Shown here in pieces: positions 34,767-46,600 of a DNA stretch of 64,000 bases; positions within the stretch are counted from its first letter, which is position 1, and every line of letters begins with the position of its first letter. The notes below the pieces were generated by a model, which saw only the letters and a list, made by a program, of their open reading frames with translations, searched no databases and had not been told where the DNA came from. The stretch is taken from NCBI RefSeq assembly GCF_002865645.1, contig NW_020194627.1:496001-560000 (forward strand). Direction: 5' to 3'. A program made the position numbers and the translations under genes. This DNA comes from Hyaloscypha bicolor E (Eukaryota; Ascomycota; Leotiomycetes; Helotiales; Hyaloscyphaceae).

Positions 34767-36437
34767 TTAATTACCTTTGATTATTTTTCGATACACCTCC
34801 TTTATTTGATCTGCATAGATATAGATGGCGTAAATGCCAAGTGTAATAGCGGTAAGAGGAAGAGAGAGGATCAGGTACCACGACCACCGTGGAACAGCTT
34901 TGATATCTCCCATTGAGTCAAACTCTGGTATGGTCATGAGTATCTAAGGTGAAACTTTCAGCAAAGTTCAACAGGAACAGGAAAGCGGCATCTTCGTTCT
35001 TACCGCTATAAAGGTCCCCGGTAGGAATATCATGGTTAGAATAGCGATAGTTTTCATCTGTCGAGCATCTTCTCTTGCTAGATGGGCGGTATCCTGCAGA
35101 GCCACTGGCATTAGGTTTGCTCTCATTCACGGCTAGTGGAACCATGTACCTTTTGAAATGCGAGTGAAGTAGTTTGTAGGACGAGTTCACAATTCTGTAT
35201 CAGTACATCGTACTCACGCACCAGCCGGTCAAGGTAGTCGGAGGGATGAGCCTCTTGTGATTGGGGCGGTCTCATAGCCTCCAGTTCCGCAGTAAATTTC
35301 TTCATCTCAAGGAGTTCCGCTTTCCAGGCCATCAGTCCACTCTTCAGATGTTGTTCCTCGAGGTAGGACTGGAGAAGCTCATGGGGATCGTCGGTATCTT
35401 TTGCGGCCTCTCGCGGATTAGTTTCTGTCTGTACCTCTCCGTGGCCCTCGATGAGGTTCTCAGTCTTGTCTTTGTTATGGCCCGAGCCCACGACGCGCTT
35501 CTTTTTTTCATTCTCAAGGAAGATCTTCATGGAAGTGAAAGGTGAAAACATGAGCTCGGGGGCAGCACTCATGTTTTGGTATATATCTCCAATCTCTTTA
35601 CCGTTGAATCCAAGTGCCAGGGCATATGTCTTGCTGCCGAGTTTTTGAGTTTTGTTGCCGAGTACTTTTTGAGTACTGGGGAAGTATGTGATAGTTAGGG
35701 CCGTATGCTCAAACGACTTGCGTTCTACGCAGAGAGTATAGACTTGTTCACCCACGAGGTCAACAATCGGTCAGGATCATCCAAGTCTAACTTACCATTG
35801 CATGGTCGGTCTTCGATCGTACATGAGATCCTGGAAAACGCCGAAAAACCATTACTGAGCAATTCGACCAAGGCCCTATGGAAGTGGAACTTTCTCACGG
35901 TCTCCTGGAACAGGGCTTTGCTGATGGGAATCTTTCGAAGCGACGGTGCATCGAGTTCTCTAGAATCGCGGGGGAACCAGCTATTCTAGATATCAGTCCC
36001 AAGCTTTGCGACGAAACGTCAGAATTCTTCAAGATACGCACAGAATGCTCACAACCTTATCCGGACTTTCCAGATCAAACCATTCCGCATTTTCATCCAA
36101 CCAATCCATCGAGATCGTGGGAGTATTCCTAGCAAGTCCATCCTGCCTCTCGTCACCCTCATCACCCTCATCAGCTTCCTTACTCCTCGCGCGGAAGAGC
36201 GTGGCACAACGATCCGATGGACGAGTTATGGGAGTCCTAGGATAGTGAAAATATCCCCAGTCGTTATTAGTGAATTCGTCCGTTCGACAAAGAGCATCCA
36301 TGGCAGAAATTCTCGTGAAGCCTATGGACGCTGAACTAGAAAGGAGCCTGGAATTCAAGAAGAGATTGGAGTGGTGCGTGCCAACGAGAGCAATCCACAT
36401 CGCCCAGCCTCCGAACGAGTGTTGGTTTACGAGGCAT
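34767..36437 (-). pseudogene. CorA-like Mg2+ transporter domain protein with one frameshift
   Basis: Five exons: 36437-36053, 35985-35796, 35742-35150, 35093-35004 and 34943-34767, total about 477 residues if the frameshift is ignored. Introns of 67, 53, 56 and 60 nt all keep phase. The N-terminal block starts at ATG 36437 (PTLVRRLGDVDCSRWHAPLQ) and continues, after a one-base insertion near 36340 that creates TAG 36338-36336, with DWGYFHYPRTPITRPSDRCA. Middle exons carry ISKALFQETVRKFHFHRAL and YLDRLVREYDVLIQ. The C-terminus has the two-span CorA-like module: MKTIAILTMIFLPGTFIA and WSWYLILSLPLTAITLGIYA. The GMN loop of true CorA channels is not visible, as is usual in this fungal family, whose function is unproven. 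Everything except the single frameshift looks intact, so it is a very young pseudogene or a sequencing error. Confidence 0.8.
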
Positions 36438-37085
36438 TTTTCAGCCCCTCTGTTAGGTCATGTGCAGCATTGAGTTGGCATATTTGAAGGCAGCCACAAA
36501 ATTAATTCGATAAGGAGTGAGTGATCCCATTTGCGAGCCAGCTACCAGCCTGCAGGTGGTGGCGCTGTGTGAAACAAAGTAGGCGTCGGGGAACCAACCG
36601 GGCATGCTAGAGCTTGCTGCCGTGGCTGGCTCTTTGCGGACGTCGTAGGTGCCCGACGGGTTGCGCATCGTATTCTCGGGCCGCACGAAGCCCTGATATG
36701 TTCCTCTGTCCTCAGTCGCCCTGCTTTGGGCAGCATACTACTAGTCATCGCGGGGATTACATACTGTACGGGATTACCTAGTAGATCCCGAGGCCTGTCA
36801 GACTAACGTGGGATCTGGGTATTTGAGCATGATGGGTGGGGCGGAGGGGGGGCGGAAGCTTAGTCTACCTATAGGTAGGTTAACATGTAGGGGTAGGCAC
36901 GTGGCAGGGAGGAAATTGCGCTAGCGAATCTAGCCAGGCTTTCTCACATTACCTAATTGCTAGGTGGTAGGTATCCACTTCCCGACAACCAGTTCGGCAC
37001 AGCCGCTTTGACATCTTCATCATCTACCATCGTTTCCTACCAACGCCTTGGCGGAATTCTTAAATAGCCTTCTAAGATATTCAAG
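36438..37085. other. Divergent promoter region
   Basis: Lies between the 5' ends of the CorA-like gene (minus) and the subtilisin-like gene (plus). Minus-strand frames at 36453-36748 are GC-rich but carry no recognisable feature. About 36865-36900 has short TAGGTAGG-type repeats and a G-rich run. Both genes may be expressed from here. Confidence 0.4.
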
Positions 37086-38553
37086 ATGTGGGGGAAGGGA
37101 AAACGGAAATCAGGGTCCTCTCGATTCGGCAGAAAATCTGCCCCCCCTAATGTCACCGACTCTGTCACCGACTCCAGTGCTGTGGGCATCATTCTTTCCC
37201 CAGGTGCTCTTGAGTCCAACTCTCAAGACAGTGACCAGCGTGAATCTCGCAAATCCGAAGAGGGGGTCCCATCTGCGTCTTCCCCGTGGGCTTCTAAAGG
37301 CATGCGAGCGATTCGCACGTTCTCTATCGACTCGGAGGACATCGATCCGTGGGCGATGCGAGAGCAACTTGATGAATATCCCGGCAAAGGCCACTGGCAG
37401 TTGAAAGTAGATATTCACTTCCCCAGCTTACCCTGCTTAGGGTTCCATCATCATGCTCACGACTACAGCAACACCTCGATAGATACATTCTCCTCACCGA
37501 TCAAGATCTCAAACAGGTGACAGACGAACTTCCCTGCGACATGACGGCAACATTCGCTGACGTGACCTAGGATGACCTGGCTTCTCTGACAAGCACGCTA
37601 CGAATAAGTCCGCCTACGGAAAACGACTCGGACGAATGGTTCGAAAGGTTCCACACTCTGAGCAAGGTCCTCGAATCCAAGACTTCGACGCCCGTGAAGA
37701 TTGCTGTGATCGATGGAGGAGTGCTACCGCACGACTTTGAGTCAAAGAAAATAACATGGCGCAACTTTGTCACGGAAGGAGATTCGAACGTGGACAGCAG
37801 TGGCCCTGACATAGTTTCCCTTGACCTCATCCGGAAAGTGTATGATAGAGACGAACTCTCTGTGGCGGTTGTATCCCCAGGCTCTTCTCCTAACGAACAC
37901 ACCGCGGATTATATGGCTAGAGTACAGGTGTCCGCCCGACCTCATTAATTGTTCATTGCTAAAGGTTTTAGGCTATTGAATGGGCCATCGGAGAGGAAGT
38001 CGACATCATCAGCATCGCGATTGGCCTAGAAACGCGCACTGAGCGCTTGGAGAAGATATTGCGCAAGGCGGCAACCGCAAGCATCCTCGTATTTGCTTGT
38101 GCCGGTACAGGAAAGAATATGCCTATTGCCTATCCAGCCAGGATGCGGAACGTATTCTGCATGTTCTCCACCGACGGCCACCTCAATGTTTCAAAGTTCA
38201 ATCCACCGCCCAGCCCTTTTGCCGAGAATTTCGCCATCCTCGGAGAGGGAGTAAGTGCGGGGAAACGCCGCTCTGATGGTACGTCTGTTTCCGCGGCCAT
38301 TGCCGCTGGGGTCGCCGCATTACTGCTAGACTTCGTGCGACAGGGAGATGCTTCTAAGAAAATACACCCTGATGCCCTCGAGAGAGTGCGAACCAAGGAT
38401 GGCATGACTGCTTTATTCCAACTAATGTCTAGAAGAGCGAACGGCTATGATTGCATAGCTCCGTGGCTCCTTCTACCCCGTCGCTACCGCGATGATGAAG
38501 ATGCCAGGGAGCGGGCTTGGCAAACTATATCGGAAGCTTTATTACATCTCTGA
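37086..38553 (+). CDS. Subtilisin-like serine protease domain protein, His motif atypical
   Basis: Four exons: 37086-37406, 37469-37516, 37571-37927 and 37972-38553, 435 residues. Introns are 62, 54 and 44 nt, all phase 0, with branch-like CTCAC, CTGAC and CTAAA. The first ~107 residues are basic and Ser-rich, without a signal peptide. The S8 fold follows: KIAVIDGGV with catalytic Asp about residue 171, IEWAIGEEVDIISIAIG, oxyanion region ACAGTGKN about 291 and SDGTSVSAAIAAGVAALLL with catalytic Ser about 347. The normal HGTxxA motif is not found. The only His nearby is in SSPNEHTADYMARV (about residue 233), and the linker between it and the following strand is short. The protein may therefore be inactive or a non-catalytic member. 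Domain-only, cytosolic subtilisins of this type are common in fungi, often as modules of self-recognition proteins. Confidence 0.8.
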
Positions 38554-39733
38554 TACAATTCCGGAATTTATTGTGGAGGCAACAATTTGGGATGTCTTAC
38601 ATCATCCAAGGGGAATGCTACGGTCTTTATCTACCAAGAAATATATCCATGAGCGCAACCATCAAGTCAAGCAAATGACTATGATCTACCGGGAGAGGTC
38701 GCGCGTCATTGTCTTGCTAACCCTGCAGAGAATGATGCTGACGAGGAGCTGGCCTTGGAATCAACACTCTAGAAGTTTCGTTCAAGCCGTACGCTAAGCA
38801 CATTGTTCATACACCCCCGATCGGTAGGAGTTTTCACGTGGGATGATGCAGACCCATGGTTCGAGCAACCGGAAACCGTGAATCATTCTGTACTTCGAAG
38901 GACTGCATAGACCTTGCTCGTTGTACGAGAAGGACCGAAGAAATGGCTTAGGGAAGGAAGTCAGAAGTAGAATATCTAGATCAGAATCTTAAGATCATCT
39001 TTAAACAGCATTCTCAACCCTAAACTCGTAGAGGCAATGGAACAGTCCAGTTATATGATATTATCAAGACTCAATTTAGAAATGAGAAGTGCAATAGCTT
39101 TCTAAAGAACTTTTTAATATAGACCTCTTATAGTTCAGACAACTCTCTTCTTAAGTTAGAAATATAATAATATTAAGTCTGCTTCCGAAGCTCGAAATAT
39201 TCGCTGAGGGAACTGACTTACGGTCATGAATTTTAGCTCCTTCAGGTTCTAGGTGGAGCCTGGTCTGCCCCGAGGCCAAACGATCATAGCCTTCCCACGA
39301 AACGGAGTCTAAAACTGCTCTGTCAAACACGTGTCTCCCAATCCTTCACCACCAATCATCTTGACCCCTTCTGACAGCTCGTAGCCAATGAGATGAATTA
39401 AATAGAGGCAGATCGACGACGCAGAGGATAGCAGTGCCAGAGGGTAGAGGGGCAAGAGGGTCTGTGCTTTCAGGCTACAAGGGCGGCTAATATGAGGCTC
39501 CTAGATTCAGCCGTCTAGCCAATTAGCATTGATTAGATAATTGACCGACGTTATCCGTCGAAGCCAAATGCCGCGGGAAACCTACTTAAACGCTTCACCC
39601 CTCTAGCGAGAGTTGGCTTTCACCTTAATCGGCTCTCTTCACTGAAGCGACGGCACCTTTCTCCGCATATCCTTGAACGCTATTGATATTGGAGTCGCAA
39701 ATCACCTATTATTAGTATCCTCTCTATTAAACG
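38554..39733. other. Intergenic region
   Basis: Normal to slightly AT-rich. A frame at 38492-38797 overlapping the protease end is a shadow. No coding pattern, RNA gene or repeat was recognised. Confidence 0.4.
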
Positions 39734-39814
39734 ATGGTTGAGTGCCAAACTTGCCAGGACAAAGCCCCACCCGGAGGGGGCGAATGCCCTAGTTATGGGA
39801 AAGGTCAGAAATGA
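39734..39814 (+). CDS. Possible first exon or small ORF with CxxC motif
   Basis: ATG 39734 opens MVECQTCQDKAPPGGGECPS and stops at TGA 39812-39814 (26 codons). The C-x2-C plus a third Cys resembles the start of small zinc-ribbon proteins. A GTCAGA...TTTTAG intron could follow from 39803. The downstream sequence is interrupted by the hAT-like element at 39953, so any larger gene is broken. Confidence 0.25.
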   Translation: MVECQTCQDKAPPGGGECPSYGKGQK

Positions 39815-39952
39815 AAAGGTTCGAACAGGGAGGATTTTAGTAGTACCTGCTAGGCAAACATATCTGGGTTCGGAATTCTGGTCTATTATTTACTAAGACG
39901 GCCTAATTGACTATTTTTAGGTGAAGACAATGTTTAAGCTTGTCGGCGCTTC

Positions 39953-40984
39953 AGAATCAGGCTCGGCAACGATTGCTGAGCAATCGATTAGTAATCGATT
40001 GTGTGCACTATTGATTAGCTATCAATTGTAATCGATTGGTAATCGATTACTAAACGATTATTACCCCGCACCCCACGAAAGCTAAGCACTAAATTTTTAG
40101 TACCTATAGCCTATAATTTAGCGATCGTAGCCCTAAAATTTAGCGATAAGCAGCCTATAATTATAGGGCTCCCTTTTCCTCGCGACCACAAGCCTCGAAG
40201 CTCACTTCTCACTTTCTCTCTCCACTTATTGCTTTTTACTTTTATATACTCGCCCTCTTAACCCCTCCCCCATTAAAAGTTGCCAAGCTTATGGGCCCAA
40301 GGCAGCCAGCGTATGGGAGGGCTAGTGGGAGACTAGTGGATTTGTACTATATTAAGGGGCCTTTCCCTGCCTTTAATAATGAGAACCAAGGCTTTTAACT
40401 ACTTAAATTTAATATCCCCTAATCCCCCCTTTTACTTTTATACTTTTATATATATAGAGAGAGAGAAGAATTAAAGAGAGAGTAAATACTGAGAGAAAAG
40501 GAAGGAGGGGCAGTAATATGTGAGTGCGGCCGATTTTTGGTAGGGTAAATCGTAATAGACCCCCTTACTAGTATAGACTATATCTTACCGGATACAGGAA
40601 TAGCTATTAATATCATCTCAATAGTACTAATGAGCGATAGGCCAGAGGGAGTCTTTTCAGGGGCTTATCGTACGGTAAGCTACCTAGAATAGGGGGCAGC
40701 TTGAAGCCAGACAAGATGCAGGAGTACCTTAAGTACTAGAAAAGGAGCAGAGTTCTAGATACTTTCTTTAAATAAGTAAATAAGAGAGAGCCTTACCTTT
40801 ATTATATATAGTATAGTACTCTACTAAACTCCTGGATCTTCTGGCATTAGAAAAGGGGTAAAATCATACGTATGTAGGGATTAGCTCGCTAAATAATCGA
40901 TTGCACTATCGATACAATCGATACCTTACGATTGTGGCATCGATTGTTATCGATAGTGCAAAACGCCAATCGTTGCCGAGCCTG
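39953..40984. mobile_element. hAT-like non-autonomous DNA transposon, about 1.03 kb
   Basis: Terminal inverted repeats CAGGCTCGGCAACGATTG at 39958-39975 and its exact complement at 40967-40984. An 8-bp direct repeat GGCGCTTC occurs at 39945-39952 and 40984-40991, sharing one base with the right terminus and separated from the left terminus by AGAAT. hAT elements make 8-bp target duplications and often start CAGxG-TTCGGC. Subterminal zones on both sides are dense in AATCGATT/ATCGAT repeats, also a hAT trait. No transposase frame is present inside, so it would depend on an element elsewhere. The 5-bp offset on the left is unexplained. Confidence 0.7.
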
Positions 40985-41173
40985 GCGCTTCTACTTGAGT
41001 CGATAAAGCCTACCCTCGCTTAGTGCCGAACATATTTAAAGAATATATATGTGCCTGCCGTACATTTCTCAGATTTCAAGTTTAAAACTCTGTGTACTGG
41101 TTTAGTATTTTCGAGTTACGGAGAAAGCCACTTGCCTTATTTGCTTTTATCCGAGGTGCGCGGATCAAGCAGC

Positions 41174-41535
41174 ATGTGAGTCAAGCGGCAAATTTAGAAG
41201 CTTGGGCCATCTGCAACGGTGCCCAAATTCTAGAGCCAAAAAGCTGTTATCTTTGATCAAGAGGAAGATATTGGACTCTAGTAATACAAGTACGAACAAT
41301 ACTACTTTGCGACCGAAGAAAGCTCTCTATTTCACTTCCGGTTTTCCCATTTCTGCTGGAGCCCTGCGCCGGTCTTCGCCACCACCACGCCACTATCGGG
41401 AACACAGCCTCAACCCCTCGTAATCTGCAGCCGCATCACGTGGGATAAAGCTGGATTCCCCGCTAGAACACAGCCGACCTTCCATCTCTTTCGACCACCG
41501 CTGCATTTTCATCTAATGACATACCATAGCTTTAT
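41174..41535 (+). pseudogene. Possible 5' coding segment of the following relic
   Basis: ATG 41174 is followed at once by TGA and then a phase with Gln-type stops reading KAVIFDQEEDIGL, YKYEQYYFATEESSLFHFRF, ATTTPLSGTQPQPLVICSRI up to a TGA at 41540-41542. The start of the next relic overlaps its end in another phase. It could be an upstream exon of the same gene. The TTG-initiated frame at 41202-41423 is an alternative reading. Confidence 0.3.
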
Positions 41536-42474
41536 ATGGCATTGACCGTATTCGAGCTAGAGGTCGCGAAATGTCTGTTTAAAGGAGGCCCCGGCTACTC
41601 CGAATTAAAAGACTCAGTAGTCGGGGATAGTATCTTGGAGATGGAGAAGAGGAACTTCGTATTTTTTACGGAATATGGCCTGGACTTTTGTAAATAGTAC
41701 GTCCTTAATTCGGTAGGCAGAACCAAATATTCTATAAATATCTATCTAATCTCTTCCAGAGAATTATACCCATTATATAATCCTTTTTCGACGGCGAAAT
41801 TTGCGTTCTAGTATACTAGTTAAAATACATAGCGTACCCGGGCCATATCTCGTTCTTTAGGAGCGGTAGACCTGAGGCCGGCCGGCAGGCTTTATTAGTC
41901 TTTCTAATAGCTAAGGGATCGCGAATATTATACTAGAGTAATTCGCATTAATATGCGTTACCTTTTACTAAAGGGAAAAGGTACTTGTATAAAGGTATTA
42001 AATCTGCCCTCCTTATAGCAGGCTGCCGAAGGAAGAAAGAAACATATGCTAATGGCGGCTTATAAGGTTCCTATTACTATTATAGTTCTTTATTCTAATA
42101 TATCTCGCAGATTAATTTTCGATACTTAACTAAATTTCGGAATAGAGAAAGGAGATATAATTATATTTGAGTTTGTGACCCCTAAAGTAATTAAATAAGT
42201 AATTGAACCGTGGCTAATAATAAATCTTCCGGACATACTAGAGCTAAGACAAAAGGTAGCAGATATGGGAAGTAGTAAAATCAGAATAAACTTTGTATTT
42301 ATAGTTCCTAAAAGTAGAAAAAGAAAAAGGATTTCCTAGGTAAAATATAACTTTCTATATTCCCAGTCCTTATCCTGCCAATTCCCCTATATAAAGTTTA
42401 TTATAGTATTTATTAGAGTATTAAAGCTAATAGGATTCGGAGGTGCGGTTAGGTCTTTAGTAGACTCGGGGTAG
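41536..42474 (+). pseudogene. 313-codon RIP-killed gene of unknown family (plus)
   Basis: From ATG 41536 to TAG 42472-42474 a single phase is kept. The first 53 codons are fully open (MALTVFELEVAKCLFKGGPG, KDSVVGDSILEMEKRNFVFF). About eleven TAA/TAG stops follow, all where Gln is plausible (SISRSL-type text such as YTRVIRINMRYLLLKGKGTC, NFGIEKGDIIIFEFVTPKVI, GSSKIRINFVFIVPKSRKRK). There are no indels. Last part overlaps the convergent relic on the minus strand. A DNA-binding or enzymatic role cannot be told; no motif recognised. Confidence 0.6.
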
Positions 42475-43115
42475 TTTGAAAAGCCGCCTGCGTAATTATA
42501 CTTATTCTTAGTTACTATATTCGGAGCTATATCCTCTTCCCCCATAGTACCCATAGCCTCTTGCTCGCCGTATGTCGCGCCTGCTCTAATGCTTAGTCTC
42601 GGAATTAAAAACTTTATAGTATCCCTACCCTCTACGTTTACTTCTTTAATACCTTGCCCTTGCTTATATACTAATTATTACTCGTTAAAGGCCGCGCATG
42701 GCTCGGTGAAAGGTAGATCTGTTTAATGCTTAGCTATCCTCAAAAGTAATTAATGGAATAGGATTATATAATCTGGAAATAAGATACTTATAATATTTGT
42801 CTAATTATTAGTTTCCTAAAGCCCTTTCCGAGAAAGCATTCGCTTAATAAGTATTATGTCTGGATCTAGAAACATGTCTGTAAATTCAATAAAACCTGGC
42901 ACTTTCCCCTTTTCTAATATTACCCAATTCCGGAAGGTAATAATAGTCCTATAGTCCAAGTTGAATTAATAGCTCTTATTATATTCTTTAATTGTTTCGA
43001 GGAATTCGGTAACTGACTTCTCCGTACATGTTCTCTCTAATATATAGAATATGAAAAGAATAAAGAAGTAGTGGCCTTTAGATAAGGCGGTTTTATAGAT
43101 AGTATATCCTCTTTT
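42336..43115 (-). pseudogene. 260-codon RIP-killed gene of unknown family (minus)
   Basis: A single phase without indels from about 43115 to TAG 42338-42336. Stops are Gln-type. It reads GHYFFILFIFYILERT, KSVTEFLETIKEYNKSY, FRNWVILEKGKVPGFIEFTD, DPDIILIKRMLSRKGL, EVNVEGRDTIKFLIPRLSIR and GFSNYPESTKDLTAPPNPIS. The N-terminal end is not fixed; a TAG at 43118-43116 bounds the phase. It converges with the plus-strand relic and overlaps it by about 139 bp. No known family is recognised. Confidence 0.55.
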
Positions 43116-43303
43116 CTATTACCGTTCGGATGTCGTAGTGATTTAACGGAAAGTGCGGAGAAAACGAGGCCAGAGGAGGCCCTTGTAAACCTCGAGCCAT
43201 ATCTTTTGGCTTTTAATATTATGAGCGATTATAATAAGTTTCTTGCAATCCGGAATAAGCCGCTTGCCTTTTAGTATTAGAGAATAAATTTGCGCCAGAA
43301 AAT

Positions 43304-43427
43304 AAAGGGGTAGTAAGGGGTAGTAAAGGGACGGTAAAGGGGTAGTAAAAGGAGAGTAAAAGAGTAGTGGAAGGGTAGTGAAAGGGTAGTGAAAGGGTAG
43401 TGAAAGGGTAGTGAAAGGGTAGTAAAT
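43304..43427. repeat. 11-bp minisatellite
   Basis: About eleven copies. The right half is nearly perfect AAAGGGTAGTG repeated from about 43370, and the left half varies (GGGGTAGTAA, GGGACGGTAA, GGAGAGTAAA). Strongly purine-biased on the plus strand. A minus-strand frame (43219-43449) that translates it as repeated Leu-Pro-Phe-His-Tyr is a by-product. Confidence 0.9.
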
Positions 43428-43604
43428 AGGCAGAACAAATATTTTCCACTAGTATCCTATACGACTTCCTGGTCTCCCCTCGCTATTAGCTGCGTTTTGC
43501 ATCTCGCCTGTCGGATATGGAACACTCCCCTAATGTCCCGCATGAAACATTCCTAGTCTAGCATGTGAATGCTGGCTAGCTCGGATTTGGCCCTATACCG
43601 GAAT

Positions 43605-46600
43605 ACTCCCGAGATTTCAATATTTGCTTAATTTATTTAAGGGGGCGGGGATAGTAATAATACGAACGCATCCCTAAATAACATCTCGCTCTCGCTAACT
43701 AATACAAACTGCCTTATGTTTATATAATCTAATAAGATACTAGAGAAAAGAAAAATTTGTAGTTAACTCGAATTAATAGCCCGTACCTCTTCCTGGATAT
43801 TATTATAATGTTAATGCGTATGAATAATACTCAGGATACTCGCGTGTTAAAAACAAATGTCATAAAATAGCAAAGTCAAATAAAACTCAAAACTCTTACT
43901 AATAAATAAGTCAGAAAACTTGCATGTATTAAAGGTATTTTGGAGGCTTATTCTAGTCCTAAATAGTATTTAACTGTAATTCTAGAAGCCATTATAGGAA
44001 GTAAGAAGATATATATCCCGGTGCGTTTTCTATTACTAGCTTCTACTACTACTTTCGCGCCCAGGGCTTCTATTTATTATTCTGGATTCTAAGGTAAAGT
44101 ATTAGTTAATATTAATACTAAACCGCATAACCAAGCTCTATTATAATAATAATATATAATAATACTAAAGTTATCTAACTAAAACGCTATTATCTTTAAC
44201 TATAATATAGACCTTGACCTCTATTATATTTCCTAAAGCTCCGGATACTAAACTCAAGAACTTAATTCCTTTAATATAGGCTTTCTAGCTTATTTATATT
44301 AAAGTATATACTATATTTATAGATATAGTATTATGGTACGAGATTATATTTAAGCTAATATCTAACTTAATTAAATCCCTAATTAAATACTACTAAGGTA
44401 TTTATTACGTGAACTTAGTAAATACACATGCCTATTTAGAGCTAGAAGTTAAGAAGCTATAAGAGGAATTTATTTAGGCTATTTATAAGTTCATATACCA
44501 TACTTATATATTTACTTTAGAGAGACTTAAACCGGATAGTTCTGGGGAATTATTATTTAAGGAAAGTAAAGAAGTTAAGACTAATATTCTTAGCCTTTTC
44601 CTATAAGCTCTATCCCAGAAAATACTTCCTCCTTTATATTAAGAGCCACCTCTACTACTCCCGTATCTAATATCCCGAGAACTAGTTCTAGATAACTAGG
44701 TTAGAGCCTTTTTAAATTTTTTTATCTTATAATTTTATATAGGAGTTTTAGGCTTAGGTTATAATACTTAATTCTTTTTAGGTTAAAAATATATATTTTA
44801 TTACTATATTAATAAGCTATATTTACTATTTTATTTTCTAATTACGTTCCCGTTATCTTTTCTTTTTCTGCCATAGTATTATATTAAGCTTTTAATAACT
44901 ATAATTATTATACGAATATTAATAAGATTCTCGCTCGCTATTCTAGTTAATAAAACCCTAATAAACTAATATATTATAATTATAAAAGTTATAATAGCGG
45001 CTTCTAATCTCGAGATTAAAGTTATAACTTAGAGTAAGTTCCTTGCCTTTAAAAGTTATTTATAAGTCCTAATAATAATATAGAAAAATATACTTTTTTT
45101 AATTATATGCCGCGAAAAGTAAGAAATATTATTCTTTTCCCTTAACTTAATTATCTCTACTACTATATTTGGCTTATAGCTATAATTAGTAAAGCAGGTA
45201 GTATTAGACTTATAAATATAGTTAATAATATTATATTTATTAATTATAAATAGGAAATATTCCTTAATACTAATTCCCTAGTAATACTTCTCTAGAGTAT
45301 CTACTTTCTTAGCTATAACTTTCCTTTCTATTAACTTAATAATTATCTCACCTTCCCTAATATTTTTCTTAGTAAATAACCCCAATTTGTAAATTAGTAA
45401 TAATATAACTTTTATAGCCTTAAACTCCGAATAGCTATAACCCGGTTTAGATAAATTATTTAGAAAAAGTCTAATAAAGAAATCATAAAAATAAATTGTT
45501 TTATAGTATTTCCGGGACTATACTAGTAATTACTTGCTTTTTTATTTGTGTCTCGGTATTATGGGCCCGCTACTAGAGGAGTCTATTTAGTAAAGAAGTT
45601 AAAGTCCAGGTATAGATCTTTATATCCCAAGTATAAGTTAGTGCGGGAGGTTATACTAGTTAAAGATAAATCTTTTCTATACTCGCTATAGGGACTCGGA
45701 TAATAGTAGAAAGAAAGAATTACTAAATATAAGCCGCCTCTAAATCTCGATTAATAAGCGAGCCTCTTTTAGCCTAAATTACATATAATAGCGCTTCTAG
45801 TATCTAAAAAACTAGCCTGCTTTAATTATTTTAGCCCGTTACCGGATTATTAGTAGGCCCTATTATAATAGCCCGCTATATAACTATTATAAGAAGGAAG
45901 AATAGCGAGAGGCCTTTAAGTAAAAAGAATAATAATTAGAATATAAAAATACCTTAGCTAATTCTAGAGATAGATTTATTATTTTATATAGACGGGAGGA
46001 ATTCTAGCTAATTACCCAAGTTTAGGAACTAGTATAGAATAGGTAATCCCGATTCTTGGCTATATAGAGAATAGGTATAAAGGCGTAATAGTATAGTAAT
46101 AAAGGAAATTATATATAAAGACATATCTAATAATAAATATCTAAAGATATTAACTCGTATATAAAAAGCGCTATTAGAGGCATTATATAAGCTACTTGAG
46201 CTATCTAATTACCCGAAGTATCTATTAACTTAGTATTAAGGAAATCACGAAAGGAAAAGCTCTTTATAATTCTTTTTCTATTTCTTTTCCTAAAGTTTAC
46301 TTTTACGAAAATATAACTTCTTTTTCTTAAGATAATTATTTAAGTAACTTTATGCGGATTTAATACTCAGATAATTAAACTACTTAATTCATAAAATAAT
46401 TATTTCCCGTATTATTCTTTAGTTAAGAATAAGAAGGAAAATATCTAGCGTGATTTATTTCCTATTACTTTCTAGCCCGGTATTTATTAGTATTATATTT
46501 AAATACCTATATTAAGCTTTATAACTTTTCTAATAAAACCGCAGTTTTATATTAATAGTTATTACTATTATCTTCCTAATATATCCTTTATTATTAAGAG

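Noticed and set aside
36453..36748. Minus-strand frames of 77 and 68 codons
   Set aside because: GC-rich overlapping phases between two divergent genes; plausible text but no domain and no choice between phases.
38492..38797. 101-codon plus frame after the protease
   Set aside because: Overlaps the end of the protease in another phase and has no conserved text.
43219..43449. 76-codon minus frame with repeated Leu-Pro-Phe-His-Tyr
   Set aside because: Direct translation of the 11-bp minisatellite.
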